From: Planctomycetota bacterium
GTDB lineage: Bacteria > Planctomycetota > Phycisphaerae > UBA1845 > UTPLA1
Direction of reading: 5' to 3'
DNA: 64,000 nucleotides
Assembly (NCBI GenBank): GCA_016712275.1
Contig: JADJRI010000004.1
Location: 1 to 64,000, forward strand
The notes beneath the pieces are model-generated. The model ran no database searches. It saw nothing but the letters and a program-made list of their open reading frames with translations, and was not told the DNA's origin. Positions 34,916 to 44,200 of the stretch are shown piece after piece. Within the stretch, counting starts at the first letter, position 1, and each line of letters starts with the position of its first letter. A program made the translations under genes and the position numbers.

Positions 34916-35895
34916 CATTGTCGCGGCACATTCGGGTGCGCTGCGGGATGGCACTACGTCCCTCGCTCGCACAGGCGGGCGAAGGCACGCGAGCCCATGC
35001 CACACTTGCCTGCGCCGATTTTTCCAGAGTCGGCCGTCGCATGAAGCGGCGCGCTTTGACATTGCTGGAAGTATTGCTGGCCATCGGATTGATGCTGCTG
35101 GTCTCGCTGCTTCTGTTTGGTTTTTATGATTCGGTGCTGCGCACGCGCGAGACGGTTCACAAGGTCACGTCGGCCGGCTATCTCGCTAAAATGGTGGCCC
35201 ATCGCATCGCCGAGGAAATTCGGGCCGCCAATGGATTTGTTCCCACGCTCGGCCCCGGCGTATCGGGCAGGGAGCGCATGCTCACGATTCAAACAGTGAC
35301 ACTGCCCGACAAGAAATTGTTCAAGCAGCGATCGATCGAAGAAAGGCCGCCGCCCGCGGAATGCGATCTCAAGGTCGTTCAATATTATCTGGGCTACGAC
35401 AAGGACGATGAGAATTACGAATACGCCGATGGTGTCATCGGCATGGCGCCGCTCGGACTGGTTCGCCGCGAAATCAAGACGCATTTTCAGAATCCGCTGT
35501 ACGAAAAGGATGAAAACTCCGTTCACCTCGATCTGGTTTCGCCGGAGTTGAAATACATTCGCTTTCGCTATTACGACGGCGTCGACTGGGTCGATCGCTG
35601 GGACATCGGGCAGGAGCCCGAAGGCCAGATGGGGAATTCACTGCCGCAGGCCGTCGAAATCACGGTGGGCTATCAAGAGGTGCCGCCTCCTGTCGACGAG
35701 GAGGAGGAAGATGACGAGGCGCTGACCAACGCGGAGCTTGCCCCCTCGGTGCCGGATGACTACACGCGCGATGCCTACTCAATCATGGTGCGGCTGCCGC
35801 AGGCGGACACGTTTTTCGGCTCGCGGTTGATGCGCGCCCAGCAGATCACGAGGACACGGGCTTCATCCGGGTCGGGTGGCTCAGGTTCGAGGTAG
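34912..35895 (+). CDS. gspJ: Minor pseudopilin GspJ-like
   Basis: 327 residues from ATG 34912, whose ATGA overlaps the gspI stop. The prepilin segment KRRALTLLEVLLAIGLMLLV sits at residues 44-63, so the leader would be unusually long; ATG 35041 (MKRRALTLLEV) gives a conventional short leader and may be the true start. The globular domain has RIAEEIRAANGFVPTLGPG and VSPELKYIRFRYYDGVDWVD, the latter a GspJ hallmark. An acidic insert (DEEEEDDE) and a Gly/Ser C-terminus follow. With I and K it should form the pseudopilus tip. Confidence 0.85.
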   Translation: MTLSRHIRVRCGMALRPSLAQAGEGTRAHATLACADFSRVGRRMKRRALTLLEVLLAIGLMLLVSLLLFGFYDSVLRTRETVHKVTSAGYLAKMVAHRIAEEIRAANGFVPTLGPGVSGRERMLTIQTVTLPDKKLFKQRSIEERPPPAECDLKVVQYYLGYDKDDENYEYADGVIGMAPLGLVRREIKTHFQNPLYEKDENSVHLDLVSPELKYIRFRYYDGVDWVDRWDIGQEPEGQMGNSLPQAVEITVGYQEVPPPVDEEEEDDEALTNAELAPSVPDDYTRDAYSIMVRLPQADTFFGSRLMRAQQITRTRASSGSGGSGSR

Positions 35896-35908
35896 ATCTA
35901 GTAACATT

Positions 35909-37657
35909 ATGTCAAAAAGAATGTTACATACTGTTGTTTCAAGAAATCCGGTTCGTCGGCGCGCCCTTTTGCTCGTCGTCGTGCTGGTGATGGTGGTTCT
36001 GCTGTCTTTGTTGGCGGCTGGATATACGCTGATGGTTCGCGCCCATCTGGATGGCGTGACCACGGAGATTCGCCAATTCAAGATTCGCATGGCGGCGGAC
36101 TCCGGCATGCAAATGGCGATCAACACGCTTCGATACACCCGCGGTGATGTCGACAGTTGGCACAATAACCCCCTGCTCTATCGGGCCTATCTTGTTCAGG
36201 GAAAGGAAGGGGAGGAGGCCGAAGCCACCTATCAAAAGGCAATCGATACCGAGATCAAGACCTTCGATCCCACGCTGGATGAGGCGTTTCGATTCAGCTG
36301 CTTCACGCCCGATTTCGACGACCCGACCAAGGTGTATTACGGTTTTGTCGACGAATCCTCCCGGATGGACATCAATTCGATCAAGGAGGATCAACTCCGC
36401 AGGTTGCTCACCGAGACCGTTCCGGTCAATACCGATTTCCCGGTCGATGTTGATGTCCTCGTCGATTCATTCCTCGATTGGCGCGAGCCGGGCGACGACC
36501 CGCGGCCGAGTGGCGCAAAAAGTGCCTACTATGCCACGATGATTCCGCCTTATACCAGCAAAGGCGCGAAGTTTTCGACCGTTGAAGAGTTGCTGCTTGT
36601 TCGCGGATTCACTTCCTGGGTCGTATTCGGCGAAGACTACAACCAGAACGGCCTGCTCGATCCCAATGAAAACGACGGCAGCGAATCATTTCCGCCGGAT
36701 GATGCAAATGGCGTGCTGTGGCGCGGCATCGCGCCCTTCTTCACCGTTTGGTCGCAGGAGGCAAATATTTCCGGCGATAATCGCCCGCGCATTTTTCTCA
36801 ACATGGAAGACCTGGACAAGCTGCAGGAAAAGCTTGAAACCGAAATCGACGGCGACATTGTCAGTTATATTATGGCGGTTCGGTCCGCGGGCATCCGCTT
36901 TAACAGTGTCATGAATCTGCTTCCGGCGCCACCGCCGGACGAAGAAGAGCCCACTTCCCAACCTGATAATGGGGGCGAGCCGCCAAATGACGAACCCCCA
37001 CCGGCAACACAGCCAGCGGGGGAGGATCCAACTTCCCAGCCGTTTGACCAAAAGGGTGAAGATTCTGCCAAGCGTTTCGCCGATCAGGATGGGTCGGAAT
37101 CCGGGTCCGAGAATCCACCGCCTGCGGGCGGCCCCGGAGGGAATCCGCAGCAGAATCCGACCAGTCAGCCGGTGTTCAGCAACCTCACGGATGAGGAGCC
37201 GCCGGGAACCTATGAGGACTTGCCGATTCTGCTCGACCGGCTGACCGTCAGTCCGTCGCCGATCATGAGCGGCCGCATCAATGTCACGACGGCCCCGCGC
37301 GAAGTGCTGGGAATGATCGATGAACTGACGCCGGATAACGTGGAGGCGATCGTCGCGGCGCGACAGGGATTGGACAGTGCCACGAAATCGTCACCGGCAT
37401 GGCTGGTCACCCAGGGCGTGATCAGCGAATACAAGTTTCGCCGGATTCTCGAAAAGATCACGACGAAGTCGTCGGTGTTTCGGATCGAGACGGTCGGCTT
37501 TGCGGACAACATCGGCATTGTCGAGCGGTATATGGCGGTGATTCAGATGCGCGGCCCGGTGGCGCAGGTGCTGTATTACCGGAATTTGAATCCGCTCGGC
37601 ATGGCCTACACGCCCCACGGCGACGAGGTGCGCGGCCCGCAGGAGCAATCGAAGTAA
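35909..37657 (+). CDS. gspK: Minor pseudopilin GspK-like
   Basis: About 582 residues from ATG 35909. The N-terminus RRRALLLVVVLVMVVLLSLL lacks the +5 Glu, as is normal for GspK. The large globular region has YYGFVDESSRMDINSIKEDQ and VDSFLDWREPGDDPR, both GspK signatures, and INVTTAPREVLGMIDELTPD near residue 465. Residues ~340-425 are a low-complexity Pro/Glu/Gln insertion (DDEPTSQP-like, QPAGEDPTSQP) not found in typical proteins. GspK caps the pseudopilus tip. The 83 bases to the next gene hold nothing recognisable. Confidence 0.88.
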   Translation: MSKRMLHTVVSRNPVRRRALLLVVVLVMVVLLSLLAAGYTLMVRAHLDGVTTEIRQFKIRMAADSGMQMAINTLRYTRGDVDSWHNNPLLYRAYLVQGKEGEEAEATYQKAIDTEIKTFDPTLDEAFRFSCFTPDFDDPTKVYYGFVDESSRMDINSIKEDQLRRLLTETVPVNTDFPVDVDVLVDSFLDWREPGDDPRPSGAKSAYYATMIPPYTSKGAKFSTVEELLLVRGFTSWVVFGEDYNQNGLLDPNENDGSESFPPDDANGVLWRGIAPFFTVWSQEANISGDNRPRIFLNMEDLDKLQEKLETEIDGDIVSYIMAVRSAGIRFNSVMNLLPAPPPDEEEPTSQPDNGGEPPNDEPPPATQPAGEDPTSQPFDQKGEDSAKRFADQDGSESGSENPPPAGGPGGNPQQNPTSQPVFSNLTDEEPPGTYEDLPILLDRLTVSPSPIMSGRINVTTAPREVLGMIDELTPDNVEAIVAARQGLDSATKSSPAWLVTQGVISEYKFRRILEKITTKSSVFRIETVGFADNIGIVERYMAVIQMRGPVAQVLYYRNLNPLGMAYTPHGDEVRGPQEQSK

Positions 37658-37740
37658 GTGCGAAAGATATGAAGCAAATGCGTCAAAACGCCAGCATGCA
37701 AAAGCAAATAAGGACAAACGAAGGGGGACGGGCATAACCG

Positions 37741-39471
37741 ATGGCGCTGACCGCAAAAAAACTGCTGGCGATCGACTGGGACAAGAAGGATCTTCGCATG
37801 GCGATGATCCGTTCCAAGGCCGATCGCATCGAACTCTTGAAGGCGGTGTCGGTGCCGCTGCCGTCCGATCTGGCGCTCGACAACGCGGAGTTGCTCGGCG
37901 CGTTTATTCGCGAGGCAACGCGGCAGTCCGGACTGAGCGCGAGGCACGTGCTCATGTCCATTCCGCGCGATCAGGCCGTGCTCAACACGCTCAACCTGCC
38001 GCCGACGCCGGCCGACGATCTTCCGGCCATTATTCAGTTTCAGGTCGTGAAGGAGCTTCCGTTCGATGCGGCCCAGGCGACGATCGACTTCGCCTTTGCC
38101 ATGGGCCACGAAGCCAAAGCGCCGTGCTCGCCGCTCGTCGCAGCGATTCGCAACGAGGAATTGGAATTCTACAAAAGCGTCGCCAAGGAAGCCGGGCTGA
38201 CGATCGAGCGCGTCGGCCTGCGGCCCTTCGCCAATCTTCGCGCCGTGATCGGCAGTCAGCCTGAATTGGCTTCGCGCACGGTCCTGATGGTGGAAGTCGG
38301 TCCGTTCCTGACGGAAATCAATGTCGTCCACCAGGGTTCGCTGACGTTCAGTCGTGCTGCCATGGTGCCACTGCCCCGGCTCGACCAGGCCAAGAGTGAC
38401 AACGTTCTTGACAGTCGCATCTCCATGCTGCCGGTGCTTGATGCCGAGCAGGATGAAATCACGCGCGAAGCGGTCGGCCGTTTGATGGTCGATGTGATTC
38501 GTTCCTATGAAGCCCACCGGGCCACGGCCCCGCAAACGAGCGTCGATCAGATTGTGGTCTGTGGCGCGACGGGCCTCGAAACCGAGCTGGCCCAATCGCT
38601 CGCGGCGCGCTTCGCGGCAAAAGCGGAACTGTTTACGCCCGATCGTCTGCTCGATCTCTCGCCGCAGCGTGCCAAGGAGCTGCGCGGATTTTCGGCGGTG
38701 ATCGGCCTTTCGGTGGGTCATGCCCGGCCTCCGCTCGAGATCTTCGATTTCAACAAACCAAAGAAGCAGGTCAGCAAGCGCACGCGGCAGTTGCGCAAAG
38801 CGCCGATCGCCATCGGCACGGCGGTGCTGGTGGTCGGCTTCGGCATTTGGGCACACATCAATTTTGTGCAGCCAAAGTGGGCCGACGCCGAGAAGGTTCG
38901 CCTCAGCGTCGAGAAGATGCAGAAAATCGAAAAGCCGTACAAGGATTTCATCGCCCAGGTCAAAATGCTGCAGGAATGGACCGAGTCCGAGCAATACTGG
39001 CCGGAGGTGATTGCCGACCTCAGCCGCGCGTTGCCGTCGGATCAGGTGGCGTGCGTCGATCGGCTGGACCTCGATATGCGGGGCGGCGGCAAGACGAAGC
39101 GCTACGGCAGTCTGGAAATGAAAATGCGCGTGGCCGACTCGGGCACGTCGAATGCCATCAGTGAGGCACTCCGTGCGATGGGTTACCAGAAGGTGGAAGC
39201 GCCGTCTGAAACGCCGCGCGGTTTCCGCGACGGCGAGCAGGTCTATCGCTTCGATACAAAAATCAAGGCCGAATTGCCGGATCGCGAGCCGCGCAACTGG
39301 GACGATGTCGACACCGACGATGCCGATGCCATGATGAATCGCGACGATGCCGCGACGGAAGCGGATACGCCGGACGTCGAGGCGGTCGAGAAGGTCGAGC
39401 CGTCGTCCGATTCAAAAGCGGTCGTCGACCCCACGGCCCCTCCGCAAAATAATGATGGGGGTGCCCAATGA
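37741..39471 (+). CDS. gspL: GspL / PilM-PilN fusion-type cytoplasmic-membrane linker
   Basis: 576 residues. Residues 1-345 are an actin-like PilM/GspL domain (KLLAIDWDKKDLRMAMIRSK; VLMSIPRDQAVLNTLNLPP; IIQFQVVKELPFDAAQATID; DQIVVCGATGLETELAQSL). A single membrane helix (PIAIGTAVLVVGFGIWAHI, ~360-380) leads to a periplasmic coiled-coil and ferredoxin-like part resembling PilN (residues ~380-520), followed by an acidic disordered end. Such proteins couple the cytoplasmic ATPase to the periplasmic frame. The PilM half in the same chain as the PilN half matches GspL organisation. Its end overlaps the PilO-like gene by about 20 bases. Confidence 0.85.
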   Translation: MALTAKKLLAIDWDKKDLRMAMIRSKADRIELLKAVSVPLPSDLALDNAELLGAFIREATRQSGLSARHVLMSIPRDQAVLNTLNLPPTPADDLPAIIQFQVVKELPFDAAQATIDFAFAMGHEAKAPCSPLVAAIRNEELEFYKSVAKEAGLTIERVGLRPFANLRAVIGSQPELASRTVLMVEVGPFLTEINVVHQGSLTFSRAAMVPLPRLDQAKSDNVLDSRISMLPVLDAEQDEITREAVGRLMVDVIRSYEAHRATAPQTSVDQIVVCGATGLETELAQSLAARFAAKAELFTPDRLLDLSPQRAKELRGFSAVIGLSVGHARPPLEIFDFNKPKKQVSKRTRQLRKAPIAIGTAVLVVGFGIWAHINFVQPKWADAEKVRLSVEKMQKIEKPYKDFIAQVKMLQEWTESEQYWPEVIADLSRALPSDQVACVDRLDLDMRGGGKTKRYGSLEMKMRVADSGTSNAISEALRAMGYQKVEAPSETPRGFRDGEQVYRFDTKIKAELPDREPRNWDDVDTDDADAMMNRDDAATEADTPDVEAVEKVEPSSDSKAVVDPTAPPQNNDGGAQ

Positions 39472-40015
39472 TGAATCCCCGCGAAAAAGACTGGCCACCA
39501 TCGTCGGCACGTTTGCCGGCGTGATCGCCGTCTATGGACTTGTGAATGCCATTTTTCTGAGCAGCATTGAAGAGGCGGAAAAAACCCGCAGCAAGTACGT
39601 CGACAAGTACAACACGCTCAAGAAGTTGAAAGACGACAAGGAGCGGCTCGAAAAAGTCTGGCTGGCCAATGCCTCCCACACCTTTTCGTTCAGCGACACG
39701 CTCGCGAAAGATCTGCTTCAGCTCGAACTCAAGCGCATCGCGCTTCGCCACGGCTTCGACTCGCCCAACGTCAAATCGACCGGCGGCTCGCGGCTCGGCG
39801 CAAAGGCGATCATCAAGTCGCCGGCCGTTTCCGTCACACTTATCGGCGATTATGTCAAAGTGATGGCATTCCTTCAGGATGTCTACCGCGCGCCGTTCCT
39901 TTCGCAAGTGACGAATCTCGCGATCACGCCGCTCGGCCCGCGCTATGGTCGCAACAACGTGAAGCTGGATGTGACGGTCGAAACCCTGGTCATGCCGGAA
40001 AAATCAAGGACGTAA
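39452..40015 (+). CDS. PilO / GspM-like periplasmic frame protein (5' part)
   Basis: 187 residues from ATG 39452 (ATG 39455 also possible). One N-terminal membrane helix (LATIVGTFAGVIAVYGLVNA), a coiled coil (YVDKYNTLKKLKDDKERLEK) and a ferredoxin-like domain (DYVKVMAFLQDVYRAPFLSQ, VTNLAITPLGPRYG). This is the layout of PilO/GspM, which pairs with PilN/GspL in the periplasm. It ends at MPEKSRT in a run of five A; one additional A would fuse it in frame (MPEKIKDVTFAQ) to the next open frame, so the two may be one gene of about 522 codons. Confidence 0.78.
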   Translation: MMGVPNDESPRKRLATIVGTFAGVIAVYGLVNAIFLSSIEEAEKTRSKYVDKYNTLKKLKDDKERLEKVWLANASHTFSFSDTLAKDLLQLELKRIALRHGFDSPNVKSTGGSRLGAKAIIKSPAVSVTLIGDYVKVMAFLQDVYRAPFLSQVTNLAITPLGPRYGRNNVKLDVTVETLVMPEKSRT

Positions 40016-40065
40016 CATTCGCACAGGCCCCGACCACCCTGCCGACCGATCCGTCGGCCGAGCAG

Positions 40066-41019
40066 GTGCCGTTTCGCACGGATGTCGCCCCGGATTCCTA
40101 TCTGGCAATCCTTCATGACCGGAATATTCTGCGCGAATTCATCCCCGCTCCGACCAACACCATCATGATCGACAACTTGGACCGAAAAATGGTCGGCATC
40201 AAGGCGGAATTTTCTTTCGATGGCAAGCCCGAAACGCAATTCACCAAGGGGGTCGAGGGTAAAAGTCAGGTGCAGGTCGAGGGAAAGGGAGATGTGGTCG
40301 ACCTGACGATTGCTTACGCCGACGGCCACACGGTGGGTCCGGTTCGGCACGAATTCAAGACCGGCGGTGCGTGGGCGTACAAGATCGCCAAGTACACGCC
40401 GGACGAACTGCCCAAGATGATCCACCTGGCGGTGCAGAGCACAAGTCCTGAAGAGGTCCTGCTGAATATCGTGGTCACGACAAACGACAACAAGCAACTG
40501 CGACCGCCGACGATGCTGATCGAGCCGAATCAGACGATCGATATCGGCGAATGGGAGGCGACGCAAATACAGACGAGCGTCGTTTATCGCTCGAAGAAGC
40601 CGGGGCCGACCGGCAATTACCTGCCGTCGGAAACGAAACAGACTTTGACGATTCCGCCGGAGCCGGATGAAGTTGTGATCGACACGACTCGGCCGCCGCC
40701 GCAGGACCCGCCGGCCGACGACCAGTACACGGTCGCGGGCCTTTGGACCTATCGCGACGTACAGGAAATGATCGTCACCGGCGGCACGGGGCGCAAGGTC
40801 ATCACGCTGCATGACGAAGGCGCGGTCGATGGCGGCAATCTGCTGGCGGTGCATCCGCTCGGCGGCGTCGTCTATATGCCGGCCACCGGAAATTACTATA
40901 TCTATCCGCTGGGCAAGAGTTTCGGCAAGCGAAAGCTGTTGAGCGCACGCACCGAGGACGAATTGGCGGACGCGATCGACGACTGGTCGCGAACAAAGCC
41001 CGTCGCCTCGGCGCAATAG
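40066..41019 (+). CDS. PilP / GspC-like periplasmic linker, possibly fused to the preceding PilO-like gene
   Basis: 317 residues if read from GTG 40066; the frame is open back to about 40000 with no good start, supporting fusion upstream. The middle is beta-rich and unrecognised (LDRKMVGIKAEFSFDGKPE). The C-terminal ~90 residues (YTVAGLWTYRDVQEMIVTGG, NLLAVHPLGGVVYMPATGNY, YIYPLG) resemble the homology region of PilP/GspC, the part that binds the N0 domain of the secretin. Its position directly before the secretin gene fits this role. The assignment rests on pattern and context. Confidence 0.6.
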   Translation: MPFRTDVAPDSYLAILHDRNILREFIPAPTNTIMIDNLDRKMVGIKAEFSFDGKPETQFTKGVEGKSQVQVEGKGDVVDLTIAYADGHTVGPVRHEFKTGGAWAYKIAKYTPDELPKMIHLAVQSTSPEEVLLNIVVTTNDNKQLRPPTMLIEPNQTIDIGEWEATQIQTSVVYRSKKPGPTGNYLPSETKQTLTIPPEPDEVVIDTTRPPPQDPPADDQYTVAGLWTYRDVQEMIVTGGTGRKVITLHDEGAVDGGNLLAVHPLGGVVYMPATGNYYIYPLGKSFGKRKLLSARTEDELADAIDDWSRTKPVASAQ

Positions 41020-41261
41020 CCCTGGCACTTGATTTTTTATAGAGTCCGCCCCGTGCGGACGGAATAGTGTGCCGCTTCGATGCAGCGGCGCGACACGCGG
41101 ATTTGAGAAGTGAGACTGTGATCGTGGCATCGGCTTCGGCCGGTGCGGGGCCGGGCGGCGGGTCGAGCTTCGACCGTCGCGAATCGGGCTTGAGGCCCGT
41201 GATGCAGGATGTTTTGCCGTGGGCCGAGGGCCGTGACGGCTTCCAAGCGGGAGACGCTGAG

Positions 41262-44200
41262 ATGATAAAAGGCATGGACAAGCGGTGCAGTTTGGCCGCC
41301 GTGTTGGCAGGGGGTTTGGTGGCGTGGTCTTTCACGGTGACGACCGGCGCGGGCGATGCGCGGGCCGATGATCCGCCGGCCACGCAAAAGGCTGAGGACA
41401 AGAAGCCGGAAGATCCCGCCAAGGACAAGGAAAAGGAACAAGAGAAGTCCGACGAGGCGAAAATGGCGGCGTTGAAGGCCGCGGCCAAGGCCTCCACGCA
41501 ACCCGCCAAGCCCGAGCCCGCTTCCAAGCCGCAGCCTGCTCCCGGCGGATTGAATCCGACGCTTCCCATGTCGGCGGACTCTAAATCACCCGGCCCAACG
41601 GTCAAACCGTCGCGACCGCCGACGCGGCCGCTGCCGACCGTGCCGCGCGCCAACCTCAATCAGCCCGCGAAGCCGGACAACGGGACGCCGACAGCACCGG
41701 GAACAAATCAGCCGATACGCGGCAACACCCCGCCGGCCGGCAAAACGGGTGAGCCGCGCGGTCCGCGCTCCCGCCCGAATCCGCGCGGCAATGGGCCGAA
41801 CAACCCCGGCGCGCCGACCGTGGCCGCGCCGGGTGGGGCGGAACAGCCCGCAAGTGTCGCAGGCGCGATGCCCGGCGCCGAGGGCGAAGGGACTGAGCCG
41901 GTGGTCACCAACACCAAAACGAAGATGCTCGTTTTTCAAATCGAGAATCCGCAGCCCGAGTCGCGAACCTATCGCTTTCAGTATTACGACATGCCCTGGC
42001 AGGACGTGCTGGAGGATTTCTCGCGCGTCAGCGGATTGCCCCTCGTGAACAAGCCCGACCCGCCGATTGCCGGCAATCTCACCTACTTCAGCAACGACGA
42101 ATACACCTTCGACGAGGCATATCACAAGATCAACGAACTCCTGCTGATGAACCCGCTCAACAATTATGTGCTCCAGCGGACGGCCAAGTACCTGACGGCC
42201 GAGCGCATTCCGGACCTGGTACGCAAGATCAAGCCGGACTACATGTTCAACTCATTCGATGAGTTTCTCGCGGCCAATCTCGATCCCTACGAGGTTTGCC
42301 TTACGAAATTCGAAGTGCCCGCCAACTGGTCGGCCTTTCAGGTGATCGAACAGTGCCGCTCGATGTTTTCCGACACCTACGGAACCGAAATCGTCGGCCC
42401 GAAGACGCTTCAGTTGACCGGACTCGTCAAAGAGCACATGCAATTTAGGGATGTCGTTGCACAAATGTGCTCGGCCAAACCCAAGACCGAGTTGGACAAG
42501 CCGAATCTGATTTATCAGCTCAAATCGCAAAAAGCGGCCACCGTGCAGACCATCCTCAATCAGCTTTATCAGATCGCGCCGGTCGCGCCGCGCGCCCGTC
42601 CGGGCATGCCCGCGACGATCGACATGGACATGCAGAGCGAAAAGCAGTTGATCATCGTCCCGGACATCACGAACAACATCCTTTACATCAAGGGTCCGGA
42701 ATATCTTGTCGCCGACATCGAGCAGACCATCAAGCGAATCGATGGCATTACCGAATGGAAGCCGCCCGGCCAGGAGCTTCACAAGCTGCAAAACGCCGCA
42801 GCCAACTCGATCGTGACGACGCTTCGGCCCATCTTCCAAAAGATGGTCATGGAGATCAACAAATCCCAGCTCTACATCCCGGAAGAAGTGAAGTCCGCGC
42901 TCGATGTCGACATCTATCCCGATGTCAACAGCAACGCCATCATCATTGTCGGCGGCGTTGAAGGCATTGCCCGCGCCAAGTCACTGATCGAGCAATACGA
43001 CGTTCCGACCGAATGGGTGACCGAGATCGTCCCCTTGCAGCACCTCAGGGCCGACGACGCCATCCAGACCATTCAGATGATGCTTCAGCGCCTTGTGGCC
43101 GGCAAGGGCGGCGCGACGATGATGCCACAGGTGACGGCCCAGTCGTCCACGTCGCTGCTGGTTTCGTGCAGCCCGGGCGACCTGCGCGAAGTGATAAGTC
43201 TTCTCGAAAAAATCGACGTGCCCGATGCCGAAGAGCCGCATGAGCACATGATGCAGTTGCAATTTGCCATTCCCTCAGAGGTGGCCCAGACCGTCACGCA
43301 GGTCTTCGCCGGCACCTCCGGCGGCAGCACCCCCGCGCCGCGCGTTTTGCAGCAGGTCATCAACCGCGGCAAGCCCAGCCAGCCGCAGCAGATTCGCCAG
43401 GTGCCGCAGCAGATCATGGCCTCCGGGCCGATGGGCGGCGGCAAGAGCCCGCTGATGATCCCGAACGACGATGCAAAATCGCTCATGGTCTTCTGCGCCG
43501 ACAAGGATTGGACGCGCATTGAAGAGCTGGTAATGAAACTCGATGCGCAGGAAGGTTCGGTCAAGCCGCTCCTTCACACGATCGAGCTGAAAAAAGCGAA
43601 CCCGGAAGATGTGGCCGCGATGGTGAATTCGATGTTCCCCGCGGCGCCGGGCTCCGGCGTGCCGCAGATCGTCACGGCCGACATCTACAACAACACGATT
43701 CAGATTTTCGCCCGCCCCGAATTCGTCGAGCAGGTGATTCCGCTCATCGAGACGCTCGACATCAACGCCACCGCGGAGTTGACCGTCATTAAGTTGGAAC
43801 ACTGCAAGGCCGATGTGATCGCGCCGATTCTCGCGCAGGGCATTCCCGGCGCGCAGGCCATCACCACCGGTGTCGCCAATCGCCCCGTGCCGCAGCAGCC
43901 CGGCCGCCCGCAGCCGGTGCGCCCGGGCATGCCCCAGCAGGTGACGCAGCGGGGTGACACCAGCGTGCGCATCGTGGCCGAGCCGATTACGAATTCGCTG
44001 CTGGTGACCGCGCCGCCGAAGGAGTTGGAGCAGATTCAGAAACTGGTGGTCAAGATGGAGGAAGTCCAGCGAACGCAATACGGTCCGATCAATCAGGTGA
44101 TCGTTGCGGTCGAGAACAGGCCCGCCGATGAAATCGCAACGACGCTCACCACGCTCCTTGGTAGCGGTCCGGTGGTACAGCGGACGCCGGGAATGCCGGT

